Part shown: positions 24,233 to 32,028 of the stretch, one piece after another | Layout: every line of letters begins with the position of its first letter | Numbering within the stretch: position 1 is the first letter of the stretch | DNA from: Deltaproteobacteria bacterium | GTDB taxonomy: Bacteria > Desulfobacterota > Desulfobaccia > Desulfobaccales > 0-14-0-80-60-11 | Assembly (NCBI GenBank): GCA_016874945.1 | Contig: VGSO01000002.1 | Span: 1 to 35,041 of the forward strand | DNA: 35,041 nucleotides | Direction of reading: 5' to 3' | Position numbers and translations under genes: made by a program | Notes under the pieces: generated by a model | Seen by the model: only the letters and a program-made list of their open reading frames with translations | What the model was told of the DNA's origin: nothing | Database searches by the model: none

Positions 24233-24760
24233 CTACTTACTAATGACGCCGCAGGCGATGCGGGGCCCGGCGTTGCCCGTGGGGTCGGTGAAGTCGTCAT
24301 CCGGATTTTCGTGGATCATCAGGGAGGTGCCCCCGGGTTTAAAAAGGGAGTTGGGCTTGCCCTCCTTCAGGGTGACCAGCGTGGCCGTGGCCTCCAGGGC
24401 GCCCTTGCCGTCAGGCCCGACATAAAGGTTAGGCAGGTCGCCGGCGTGGGGCCCCTGGGAATTCTTCAGGCCGTGTTTTTTCCCGAAGGGGTTGAAGTGC
24501 GCCCCGGCCGCGGCAAAATCCGGCGTGGCGCACACGCCCTTCTCGTGAATGTGAAAGGCGTGGACTCCCGGGGGCAGTTTCTCCACTTTTAAGACAACCT
24601 TAACTCCTTGTGGGATCTCCGTCAGGGTGGCCTCACCCACCTTTTGGCCTTTATTGTCCACCAACACCGATTTGGCCGTCAGGGGCCCGCTTTCCCCGCA
24701 GCCCCAGATAATCAGCAATAACAGCACACCTGACATGGTGACAATCCGGAAATACTTCAT
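24233..24760 (-). CDS. sodC: Cu/Zn superoxide dismutase, lipoprotein
   Basis: Detoxifies superoxide in the periplasm. 175 residues with a lipoprotein signal; Cys21 in LLIIWGC-GES is the probable lipid site. All metal ligands are present: Cu His70, His72, His88 and His150; Zn His88, His96, His105 and Asp108. The disulfide Cys77-Cys170 and the active-site Arg167 (GPRIACG) are also kept. A strong GAGGAGG site precedes the ATG. The gene stands alone, convergent with the acyl-CoA synthetase. It suggests that a probably anaerobic host meets oxygen. Confidence 0.95.
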   Translation of the reverse strand: MKYFRIVTMSGVLLLLIIWGCGESGPLTAKSVLVDNKGQKVGEATLTEIPQGVKVVLKVEKLPPGVHAFHIHEKGVCATPDFAAAGAHFNPFGKKHGLKNSQGPHAGDLPNLYVGPDGKGALEATATLVTLKEGKPNSLFKPGGTSLMIHENPDDDFTDPTGNAGPRIACGVISK

Positions 24761-25119
24761 CGGTTCTGCCTCCTCGAATTGAAATTCATTTCTATTCTAA
24801 TACCCCAGAAGGAATTATCCATAGGCCGGGATAAATTTTCCCGCCGCCCAAAACTTACCTGGACGCCCAGATCAGCGCCATCCCGTGCTAACGCTATAAT
24901 TTTTAAATTTATTATTATTTAGTTTTTTTAAGGCTAATAATGCTATCATGAGACGCTACAAAACTCGTTTTGTTGTCATCCTGAACGAAGTGAAGGATCT
25001 CAACCTCTTGTAAATACGAGATTCTTCGCTTCGCTCAGAATGACAAGGGGCGGCAATAAGTAATTTTGCAAGAGCCTCATGGATTACTCAAGTAGGCCCT
25101 AATAGAAAGGAGATCCCTC
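24761..25119. other. intergenic region between sodC and the heparinase-like gene
   Basis: No gene is visible. The left part (24780-24960) is AT-rich, with runs of A and T around 24900-24930 that could hold divergent promoters. The right part contains the 74-bp palindromic element (24973-25046). A clear AAAGGAG ribosome site (25106-25112) precedes the ATG at 25120. Confidence 0.4.
24973..25046. repeat. 74-bp palindromic intergenic element
   Basis: Two 29-base arms in inverted orientation (24973-25001 and 25018-25046) with about four mismatches, joined by a 16-base loop. Arm core: CCTGAACGAAGTGAAGGATC against CTGAGCGAAGCGAAGAATC. This is a widespread type of bacterial intergenic palindrome with no assigned function. 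No transposase is associated with it. Confidence 0.75.
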
Positions 25120-27228
25120 ATGGCTGCTATTCCCCGCTTATCCTTAAAAAACCTGGCCGCGTGGGTTTTATTGGTTGCCGGCCTGACTACCCTGGGGAGC
25201 GCCAGTTTGGTTTTTTCCCAGGTAGACGACGACGACCTGTTGTTGTTCCTGCCGGCCATGGCCGGGCCGCCCAAATACCTGCTCATCACTCCCGCCCGCC
25301 TGGCCGTCCTGAAACAGAAGGTGCAGAACAACGCCCCGGAGTGGGTGACCCTGAAAACCAACGTGGATGACGAAATGGGCTCCATTGACTACTATAGCTG
25401 CAGCCCGGAGAACATTGCCCTGGTCTATCTCCTCACCCGGGAGCCCCAGTACGCCGCGGCGGCGCTGAACTGGGCCCAGGATAGCATGACCCTGGACGTG
25501 CGTTCTGACAGCTATCTGGAATTCGGCGAATACATGCGCCGGGTGGCCCTGGTCCTCAACTATTGCTGGGACGCCTTCACCCCCGCGCAACGCACCCAAC
25601 TCTCAAATTACCTGGACGCCTGGACCTATGAATTGTGGTTCAACAATCAGGGCAGCGGCTGGGGCCTGAACGACCCGGGCAACAATTATCACATGGCCTT
25701 CCTGGAAGGCACCGCCTTTGCCGGCTACGCCCTGCGGGAGGCGGGTCACCCCAACGCCCACACTTATATCGGGGTCTTGCTGGACAAGCTCAACCATTCG
25801 GGAGGGGTGATGGATTACCTGAACACCCGGGTCCTGGGCGGCGATTGGCATGAAGGGGTCAACTACGGGGAACGCAGTAAGCAGCGGCTTTATGCCGCCC
25901 TGAGCGTCATCGCCTCCATGACCGGGGACAATTACTTTACCCGCAGCCCCTTTTTTGCCAACAGCATCTTTTATGCCCATTACCAGTTGCAGCCGGGCAA
26001 CGCCTACATCTACCCCGGCGGGGACCTGGCCCGCACCTCGGTAATGCCGGTCAGCCCCGATGAACGGGACTTCATCCAGTTAGCGGTCTACTGGCTGCCG
26101 GATAGCGACGCCCGCAAGTATGGGCAATGGTACCTGGAGCAAATCATTCCCGACTATTCCTGTCCAGATGGGACCTGGCGCTGGTACTTTTACAAGGATA
26201 TGATTTTTAAACTCAGCCTGCCTTCCCTGGCCCAAAATACCCTGCCCCTCTCCTACCGGGCCGCCGGTACGGAATGGTGCAACTTCCGTTCGGGCTGGGA
26301 CGCCGATGCCACCTGTGTGAGCCTGTCGGGTTCGCCCATCATTGACCAGAGCCACGCCCACCATGACGTGGGCTCTTTCACCATCTGGAAGCGGGACTGG
26401 CTGGCCATGGACGCCAGCACCTTGAGCAACAGCGGCATCCTCTGGGAGCCGGGGGCGCACAATATGCTCCATGTCGCCGGCCGCGAGCGCCGGGATGTCC
26501 CCAGCGTTCCCGGCCTGACCCGCTATTGGGATGAAGCCCTGTTTTCTTACGCTCAAGTCAACGGCACCAACCTCTTTAGGCAGCGGGGCGAGGAGGAGGA
26601 CATCCTGCTGTTGAATGAATGGACCCGGGAATTCGTCTATCTCAAGCCGGACACGGTGGTGGTCTATGACCGGGTTGCTCCCAAACCGGGAAGCGCTTAC
26701 AAACTGCGCTTCCACTTCCCGGTTAAGCCGATCCTGGCCTCAGGACTTTACACGGCCAGCCACAAGGGCGGCGGCATCTCCCTCCTCCCTTTGGTGAGCG
26801 GGGCCGCCAACATCGTAAAGGACACGGACCTGGAGGGCGATCCCTTAGGGAGCAATTGCTGGCGGGTGCAGCAGAGCGCCGCGACTCCCCTGTCCGGGCG
26901 ATTTTTAAACATTATCGGGGTAGCCGCCGGCGCGCCCCCGGCCCTCAGTGCGTCCCTGGTTACGGCCGCCACCAACGTCATGCAAGGGGCGCTGTGGAAT
27001 GACCAGGTGCTCCTTTTTTCCAACAGCTCTCTCGGGGCCCCGCCGGCGCTCCCCTTTTCTTATACGCTGCCCGGCACCGCCAGCCGGACCCATACGCTGT
27101 TTAATATGACCGTCCTCGGCGGTTATGACATCACCGTAACTCGCGCCGCCGGCCAGACCACGGTGACGGTGAGCTCCGGCGCCACGTATAACGCCAACAG
27201 CCAGGGGGTGCTGCGCTTCACGGACTGA
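25120..27228 (+). CDS. secreted heparinase II/III-like protein
   Basis: 702 residues. An N-terminal signal peptide is followed by an acidic stretch (VDDDDLLLFLP). The alpha/alpha-toroid domain (about 50-380) contains NNYHMAFLEG (N189, Y190, H191) and WHEGVNYGERSKQR (Y249). The heparinase II/III-type beta-sheet domain (about 380-700) starts with the signature DQSHAHHDVGSFTIW (H412, H414, H415). His and Tyr at such positions act as acid and base in polysaccharide lyases of this family. A substrate containing uronic acid, from the cell surface or environment, is likely, but no specificity can be read. No transporter or sulfatase sits beside it. Start chosen by the AAAGGAG site. Confidence 0.85.
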   Translation: MAAIPRLSLKNLAAWVLLVAGLTTLGSASLVFSQVDDDDLLLFLPAMAGPPKYLLITPARLAVLKQKVQNNAPEWVTLKTNVDDEMGSIDYYSCSPENIALVYLLTREPQYAAAALNWAQDSMTLDVRSDSYLEFGEYMRRVALVLNYCWDAFTPAQRTQLSNYLDAWTYELWFNNQGSGWGLNDPGNNYHMAFLEGTAFAGYALREAGHPNAHTYIGVLLDKLNHSGGVMDYLNTRVLGGDWHEGVNYGERSKQRLYAALSVIASMTGDNYFTRSPFFANSIFYAHYQLQPGNAYIYPGGDLARTSVMPVSPDERDFIQLAVYWLPDSDARKYGQWYLEQIIPDYSCPDGTWRWYFYKDMIFKLSLPSLAQNTLPLSYRAAGTEWCNFRSGWDADATCVSLSGSPIIDQSHAHHDVGSFTIWKRDWLAMDASTLSNSGILWEPGAHNMLHVAGRERRDVPSVPGLTRYWDEALFSYAQVNGTNLFRQRGEEEDILLLNEWTREFVYLKPDTVVVYDRVAPKPGSAYKLRFHFPVKPILASGLYTASHKGGGISLLPLVSGAANIVKDTDLEGDPLGSNCWRVQQSAATPLSGRFLNIIGVAAGAPPALSASLVTAATNVMQGALWNDQVLLFSNSSLGAPPALPFSYTLPGTASRTHTLFNMTVLGGYDITVTRAAGQTTVTVSSGATYNANSQGVLRFTD

Positions 27229-27454
27229 GGGCGACTATTGGGGTTAATAGGCCGACACCCTAACAATAATTTCTGCACCATCTCAGGCGTTGCGTTTCTG
27301 CGGAAAAAAGGAGAAATTTCTTGACGTTAAAGGGCGCTTTCTTTAACCTGGCAATATCTTAAACTTTTCCCCTATTTTTTATAAGTAACCCGTAAGTAAG
27401 CGAAGGAAAGGTCATGAATCGCCCGGTCGCGTCATTCCCCCAAGGCCTTGGCTT

Positions 27455-28244
27455 ATGGACGGCGCCGGGAAGCGCCGGTCGCGGCGGCCCTTTCCTGGGG
27501 AGCGCAGATGGGCGCCTCGGGAGCCGGGGCCGCCCGCGGTGGTGACCATGACGCCGGTGGGTCTGGGGAAGAAGGCGAAGCTCGCGGCCCTGGCCCCCCT
27601 GCCCGGCAGGGTCAACTATTTTATCGGCAACGACCCCAAGAACTGGCGGACCGATATTCCCACTTATGCGGCGGTGGCTTATAAGGAGGCGTACCAGGGG
27701 ATAGACCTGAAGTTCTACGGCAACGGCCGGCAACTGGAGTACGACGTCGTGGTGGGGCCGGGGGCCGACCCGGACCAGGTGCAGTTCCGCTACGCCGGGG
27801 TGGAGCGGCTGGAGGTGACCCCGGAAGGCCACCTGGCCTTGAAGCTCCCGGGGGGCGGGGAACTGATCCAACAGAAGCCTTACGTCTACCAGGAAATCGC
27901 CGGGCGGCGGGTGGCCCGGGAGGGGAGGTTCCGGGTGCAGGGGGACGCCGCCCGCCTCACCTGCGGCTTCCAGGTGGTGGCCTACGACCACACCCGGGCC
28001 CTCATCATCGACCCGGTCCTGATCTACTCCACCTACCTGGGGGGGAAGTTATTATGATTATGCCTGTGGCATCGCCGTGGATCCCGCGGGAAACGCCTAT
28101 ATCACGGGAAATACTTACTCCTCCGATTTCCCCACCCGCAACCCCTACCAGGGGGCCAGAAAGGGGAGTTGGGACGCCTTTGTCACCAAGCTCAGCACCA
28201 TGCCTTGCATGACTGCCATCATTAACATGCTCTTGAGCGATTAG
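27455..28244 (+). pseudogene. broken SBBP beta-propeller protein gene
   Basis: A remnant of a large secreted protein with SBBP repeats. The first frame contains the conserved block RVNYFIGNDPKNWRTDIPTY, then LEYDVVVGPGADPDQV, QKPYVYQEI and DPVLIYSTYLGG. A run of seven G at 28039-28045 shifts the frame; removing one G restores GGSYYDYACGIAVDPAGNAY and DFPTRNPYQGA, one SBBP repeat, up to TAG at 28244. The usual signal peptide and upstream half of the N-terminal domain are missing, and further SBBP repeats that should follow are absent. So it is shortened at both ends as well as shifted. A start at 27414 with AAGGAAAGG upstream leads into another frame. A single-base sequencing error would explain only the shift. 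Confidence 0.75.
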
Positions 28245-28468
28245 TCAGCGAAACCTGACTCCACTGATTAACGTCAACCGAGTTACACCCCGACAAGCAT
28301 CATATTTTATAGCCAAATTGTCCAGCGTTGACTATGCTAGCACAAATTTCCATGAATTTGTCAACCAATCACCCGGACATGGCATACCTGCCCTTTAGAA
28401 CCCGGATACCTCAGCGCGTTGGATCTTAGGGACCCCAGTTCCCTGGCCCTCCCCCCAACAATATCTTT

Positions 28469-29287
28469 TTATGCTTTACGGGTGAGTCGCCGCCGGTGCT
28501 GCAACAGGCTGGTGGCCAAGTATATCACGGAAAGCAGCAGCACAATGGTGGCTCCCGGAGGATAGTCCAGGCTGTAGGAAGCCCCCAGGCCGCCCACCAT
28601 GGACCCCGCGGCCACCCCCGCGGAGACCCCGATCATGGCCCGGATGCGGCGGCTCAGGTTCTGGGCGATGGCCCCGGGAATGACCAGCAGGGCCGACACC
28701 AGGATGATGCCCACCAGGTAAATGGCCACGATAATCACCAGGGCCATCATCACCAGGAACAGGCAGCGCAGCAGCCGCACCGGCACCCCGCTCACCCAGG
28801 CCATTTCCTCATCGAAACTCAAGAAAACCAGTTCCTTGAAAAATATCCAGACCACCGCCAGGACGACCAAGGTGACCAGGAAGATTTCCGTGACCTGGCG
28901 AGGCCCGATGGCCAGCAGGTTCCCGAAGAGAAACCCGAAAACGTCCACGTTGTAAACCCGGGACAGGTGCAGAAAGACCAGCCCCAGGGCCATGGACGCC
29001 GCGAAAAAGATGCCGATGGCCGTGTCTTCCTCCACCCGGCCGTGGGCCAGGGACCATTCAATGAGCAGGGCCACCGCCACGGAAAAAAGGATGCCGGTCC
29101 ACAGGGGGTCCACTCCCAGGAGAAACCCCAGGGCCACCCCGCCGAAGGCGGAGTGGGAGATGCCCACCCCGATGAAGGCCATGCGCCGCAGGATGACAAA
29201 AACCGACAGCACCCCGCACAGCAGGCTCACCAGCAATCCCGCCATCAAGGCCCGCTGGAGGAATCCCAGGGTCAAAAAATCACTCAT
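28469..29287 (-). CDS. znuB: zinc/metal ABC transporter permease (ZnuB-like)
   Basis: Inner-membrane permease of the metal ABC-3 family, 272 residues, with about eight hydrophobic segments, for example GLLVSLLCGVLSVFVILRR near the start and VIIVAIYLVGIILVSALLVI near residue 190. The family text GISHSAFGGVALGFLLG is present near residue 42. It overlaps the ATPase gene by eight bases, so translation is coupled. It is the last gene of the putative fur-znuACB run. A neighbouring Zur-like regulator and a His-rich binding protein favour zinc over manganese. Confidence 0.9.
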   Translation of the reverse strand: MSDFLTLGFLQRALMAGLLVSLLCGVLSVFVILRRMAFIGVGISHSAFGGVALGFLLGVDPLWTGILFSVAVALLIEWSLAHGRVEEDTAIGIFFAASMALGLVFLHLSRVYNVDVFGFLFGNLLAIGPRQVTEIFLVTLVVLAVVWIFFKELVFLSFDEEMAWVSGVPVRLLRCLFLVMMALVIIVAIYLVGIILVSALLVIPGAIAQNLSRRIRAMIGVSAGVAAGSMVGGLGASYSLDYPPGATIVLLLSVIYLATSLLQHRRRLTRKA

Positions 29288-30056
29288 CGTGGACCTTCAC
29301 CACCCGGTGGGGAATCTCGCCGTGAAATAGATACTCCACGCTGCAGCCGAAGGTGCTCTCCAGGGGAATTCTCCCGATGGGCGGCGGCTGGTGCACGTGG
29401 ACCCGGCGGTTGAGGCAGACGATGTCGTTGACGTGCCGGGCCACCCCGCCGATATCGTGGGAGACCATGAGCACGGTGAGGCGCAGTTTTCCCTTCAGGT
29501 CGTAAACCAATTCATAGAGGTCGTCCTGGGCGCAGGCATCCAGGGAAATCATCGGTTCATCCAGGATGAGGAGCCGGGGTTCCACGCACAGGGCCCGGGC
29601 GATAAAGACCCGCTGCTGCTCGCCGCCGGAGATTTCCCCGATGGGCCGATGGGCCAGATGGGAGATGCCCACCATCTCCAGGTGGCGCCGAGCCGCCCGG
29701 ACGTCCTCAGGCCGGTGTCGGCGGCCCAGGCCGATGCGGCCGTAGCGGCCCATGAGGACCACGTCCAGAACGGAAACCGGGAAATGCGGATTTATCAGGG
29801 GCTTCTGGGGGAGATAGCCGAGAGCCTCCCCCTGGCGCCGCAGCTTATCAGGGGACTCGCCGAAGACGCTCACCCGTCCTCGGGTGGGCCGCACCAGACC
29901 CAGGATTACTTTGAGCAAAGTGCTTTTCCCCGCGCCGTTGGGCCCCAGAATACCCACGAACCGGCCGGCTTCAATCTCCAGGCTGACGTCCTCCAGAACG
30001 GTTAATCCGTTGTAAGTCACCCAAAGGTTTTGAGTGGCCACAGCAAATTCGGGCAT
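29280..30056 (-). CDS. znuC: zinc/metal ABC transporter ATP-binding protein (ZnuC-like)
   Basis: 258 residues. Walker A is GPNGAGKST, the Q-loop is in GYLPQKP, the ABC signature is SGGEQQR, Walker B with the D-loop is LLILDEPMISLD, and the switch His is in SHDIGG. It powers import through the permease encoded by the overlapping downstream gene. The C-terminus carries a short tail after residue 235 typical of metal importers. It lies 100 bases after znuA on the same strand. Confidence 0.93.
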   Translation of the reverse strand: MPEFAVATQNLWVTYNGLTVLEDVSLEIEAGRFVGILGPNGAGKSTLLKVILGLVRPTRGRVSVFGESPDKLRRQGEALGYLPQKPLINPHFPVSVLDVVLMGRYGRIGLGRRHRPEDVRAARRHLEMVGISHLAHRPIGEISGGEQQRVFIARALCVEPRLLILDEPMISLDACAQDDLYELVYDLKGKLRLTVLMVSHDIGGVARHVNDIVCLNRRVHVHQPPPIGRIPLESTFGCSVEYLFHGEIPHRVVKVHDE

Positions 30057-30156
30057 TTGGTTACCTTATGGGGGAAAAGGGTGAAAAAAATGGGGGTTGA
30101 TCATGTCTTTGTTTCTGTCTCTGTCTTTTCCCTTTTCGCCTTTTCCTTTTAACCCC

Positions 30157-31125
30157 CTATTTCATCGCCGCTTCCATGGTATCCAGGTTGTACTTCATCA
30201 ATTTAATATAGTCGGAGTCATAAGGGGGGCGGCCCCCCACGGGGTCCAGCATCAGCACCTTGACCCCGGCTTCCTGGGCGATGACTTCCGCCACCCGGGG
30301 ATTGAACTGGGGTTCGGAGAAGACCACCCGGATTTTATAGTTCCGGATATCCCGGATAAGCTTCCGGAGTTGCTTGGGGGTAGGCTCCCGCCCCGGCGCC
30401 GCCTCAATCACCCCCACTTCAAGGAGGCCGTATCTCCGGGCAAAGTAGGTGAAGGCCGGATGGAAGGAAACATAACTCTTAATAGTCCAGGCGGGCGCCC
30501 GCCGGGTGATTTCCTGGTGGAGGTCCGCCAACTCCCCCAGAAATTTTTGCAGGTTGGCGGCGTACAGGTCTTGGTGGGCCGGATCAACCTGGATCAAGGC
30601 TCCAGCGATTTTCTTGCTGATTCCCTGGGCCAGGAGCGGGTCCAGCCAGATGTGGGGATTGCCGGCGGCATGACCGTGACTTCTTTGGGGCTCATGCCCG
30701 TGGCCTTTATGCTCCTCATTTTTCTCCCCTTCAAGTTGCTGGTGAGCCGCATCCCCATCCTGAAGCAGGGTTATGCCCTGGGCCGCTTCCACCACGGTCA
30801 CCGGGCCGGGGTGGGACCGGCGCACCCGGTCCGCCCAGGGTTCCATGCCGGCGCCGATGTACACCAGGACCCGGGCCCGGACCGCCCGGGCCATAACCGA
30901 GGGTGGCGGCTCAAAGGCGTGGGGGCTGGCCCCGGGCGGGATGAGGGCCATCACCTCCACCCGCTCACCCCCGATTCGACGGGTGAAATCGGCCAGGGGA
31001 AGGATGCTGGCGGCCACGGTGATCTTGGGGGTCTCAGCAAGGGCCACAGACGCCATCAGAAAAGGCCCGGCCAAACTTCCTAAGATAAATAATACCAGCT
31101 TCCGTTTCAGATTAAGCCGACTCAT
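30157..31125 (-). CDS. znuA: zinc ABC transporter substrate-binding protein (ZnuA-like)
   Basis: 322 residues, periplasmic. The signal peptide ends in ASVALA. The metal-binding His residues of cluster A-I proteins are visible: His69 (GASPHAFEP), His158 (GNPHIWLDP) and His222 (VSFHPAF), with an acidic residue near 294 (LDPVGG). A His-rich acidic loop (residues 128-153, with HKGHGHE and SHGHAAG) is the hallmark of zinc-specific members. A candidate Zur box lies 79-97 bases upstream of the start codon, with a heptamer repeat between box and gene. No strong ribosome site is visible. Confidence 0.92.
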   Translation of the reverse strand: MSRLNLKRKLVLFILGSLAGPFLMASVALAETPKITVAASILPLADFTRRIGGERVEVMALIPPGASPHAFEPPPSVMARAVRARVLVYIGAGMEPWADRVRRSHPGPVTVVEAAQGITLLQDGDAAHQQLEGEKNEEHKGHGHEPQRSHGHAAGNPHIWLDPLLAQGISKKIAGALIQVDPAHQDLYAANLQKFLGELADLHQEITRRAPAWTIKSYVSFHPAFTYFARRYGLLEVGVIEAAPGREPTPKQLRKLIRDIRNYKIRVVFSEPQFNPRVAEVIAQEAGVKVLMLDPVGGRPPYDSDYIKLMKYNLDTMEAAMK

Positions 31126-31162
31126 TGTTTATCCAGTGAAGCTTTTTGGTCTTTTTAATAGG

Positions 31163-31190
31163 AACCTGCAACCTAAAACCTGAAACCTGT
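31163..31190. repeat. heptanucleotide tandem repeat (AACCTGA)
   Basis: Four units, AACCTGC, AACCTAA, AACCTGA, AACCTGT, lying between the candidate Zur box and znuA, so probably inside the znuA leader RNA. Confidence 0.7.
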
Positions 31191-31203
31191 CATCTGGCTA
31201 TCA

Positions 31204-31222
31204 AATGCAACTGAATTGCGTT
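31204..31222. promoter_or_regulatory. candidate Zur operator upstream of znuACB
   Basis: A 19-base imperfect palindrome with core GCAACTGAATTGC. The 13-base core TGCAACTGARTTG recurs, on the other strand, immediately upstream of the Fur-family gene at 31715-31729. Shared palindromes ahead of a zinc importer and its likely regulator are what a Zur regulon predicts. The assignment rests on this recurrence, not on a known consensus for this lineage. Confidence 0.6.
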
Positions 31223-31242
31223 TAACATTGCGGCGGTCTTTT

Positions 31243-31269
31243 CTGCTCACTGCTCACTGCTCACTACTC
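31243..31269. repeat. heptanucleotide tandem repeat (CTGCTCA) reaching into the fur stop codon
   Basis: Three perfect CTGCTCA units and a fourth degenerate one (CTACTCC). The fourth unit forms the stop codon and last codon of the Fur-family gene on the complement, as the AGGTGTC array does at the end of the acyl-CoA synthetase gene. Confidence 0.75.
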
Positions 31270-31701
31270 CTGCTCCCGGCATTTGTGGCAGTGACCGGCC
31301 ACCCGGATATCGATGCGGTCCGCCCGGTTTCCCAAAGGCCCCTGGATTTCCGCCCACATGCGGCTCAAGGGCACCGGGTCCAGGCACTGGACTTCCCGGC
31401 AACTCAGGCATTGAAAGTGAGGATGGGGCGGGTGATGTTCGCAGGCCAGCTCATAATGGGCCGCCCGGTCGTCCAGATTGATCCTTCGCAAGATGCCCCG
31501 GGCGGTGAAATCATCCAGGATGCGGTACACCGTTACTTTGTTGACCCGGCGCCGGATCCGGAGCGACTCCAGGATTTCCCCGGCCCGCAAGGCCCGGTCC
31601 GCCAGGCCCAGAATCTCCAGCACCGCCAACCGCACCGGGGTGGGGCGCAACCCGTTAAGAGCCAGCAACTGGGGAAAATTGCACCGGTCACTCATGGGCA
31701 T
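31264..31701 (-). CDS. Fur-family transcriptional regulator, Zur-like
   Basis: 145 residues from the ATG at 31701. A longer frame from TTG at 31719 would run through the operator candidate and is less likely; an ATG at 31695 is also possible. The winged helix is at about 15-80 (LRPTPVRLAVLEILG, VNKVTVYRILDDF). The dimer domain has the regulatory His cluster CEHHPPHPHFQC and the two structural zinc pairs C-x2-C in QCLSC and HCHKC. Position directly upstream of znuACB and the shared operator point to zinc sensing. Binding at 31715-31729, 14-28 bases before the start, suggests autorepression. Confidence 0.87.
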   Translation of the reverse strand: MPMSDRCNFPQLLALNGLRPTPVRLAVLEILGLADRALRAGEILESLRIRRRVNKVTVYRILDDFTARGILRRINLDDRAAHYELACEHHPPHPHFQCLSCREVQCLDPVPLSRMWAEIQGPLGNRADRIDIRVAGHCHKCREQE

Positions 31702-31714
31702 ACCATAATCATAT

Positions 31715-31729
31715 TTCAACTCAGTTGCA
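31715..31729. promoter_or_regulatory. candidate Zur operator at the fur-like gene
   Basis: Perfect 11-base palindrome CAACTCAGTTG at 31717-31727. On the complement the sequence reads TGCAACTGAGTTG, 12 of 13 identical to the site at 31206-31218. It overlaps the probable promoter and start region of the regulator gene. Confidence 0.6.
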
Positions 31730-31740
31730 AGATTAGATTT

Positions 31741-31765
31741 CAGTTTTCGGTTTTCAGTTTTCAGT
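31741..31765. repeat. heptanucleotide tandem repeat (CAGTTTT)
   Basis: Units CAGTTTT, CGGTTTT, CAGTTTT, CAGT. Reverse-complemented these read AAAACTG and AAAACCG, the same family as CCGAAAA at 6624, 15012 and 32033, here upstream of the Fur-family gene on its strand. Confidence 0.7.
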
Positions 31766-31835
31766 ATAAATTACCTGGAAGTAATTATAACCCGCCATGC
31801 CGGGGCGACCCGGCGGATTGCCCGTTTGGCAGCCA

Positions 31836-31892
31836 AGCAGTTGGCCATGAGCCTTCGGCTCACCCATAAACCATGAAAAGTGTTGGTAGCAC
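31836..31892 (-). repeat. 57-bp dispersed repeat, copy B
   Basis: Inverted copy of 84-140 with five transitions. The internal hairpin (GAGCC/GGCTC) is kept. On its outer side, as in copy A, is a hairpin (GCACAGGCT, loop TTCC, AGCCTGTGC at 31889-31910). The gap between the Fur-family gene and the HyuA-like gene (31702-32028) holds only this, the heptamer array and the palindrome at 31951. Confidence 0.8.
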
Positions 31893-31950
31893 AGGCTTTC
31901 CAGCCTGTGCAGAGCAAAACTTCTCAGCGCAGGGCTTGGCAACAAAAATG

Positions 31951-31976
31951 CGCTCCCCAGCGGGAGCTGGGGAACG
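31951..31976. repeat. palindrome, CGTTCCC/GGGAACG family
   Basis: Arms CGCTCCCCAGC and GCTGGGGAACG, one mismatch from the perfect palindrome at 18365-18390. It is located 52 bases upstream of the HyuA-like start codon. Confidence 0.75.
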
Positions 31977-32028
31977 GGTGTAATGGTATTTTATGGGATT
32001 TTGCGTTAACTTCTCACGTCTTCAAAAA

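Noticed and set aside
27414..27548. Separate 44-codon gene with AAGGAAAGG upstream
   Set aside because: The short Arg/Gly/Pro-rich product looks like an out-of-frame reading of the degraded SBBP gene start.
28496..29413. 305-codon open frame on the + strand
   Set aside because: Antisense to znuB and part of znuC. The His/Gln/Asp-rich composition mirrors hydrophobic codons on the other strand.
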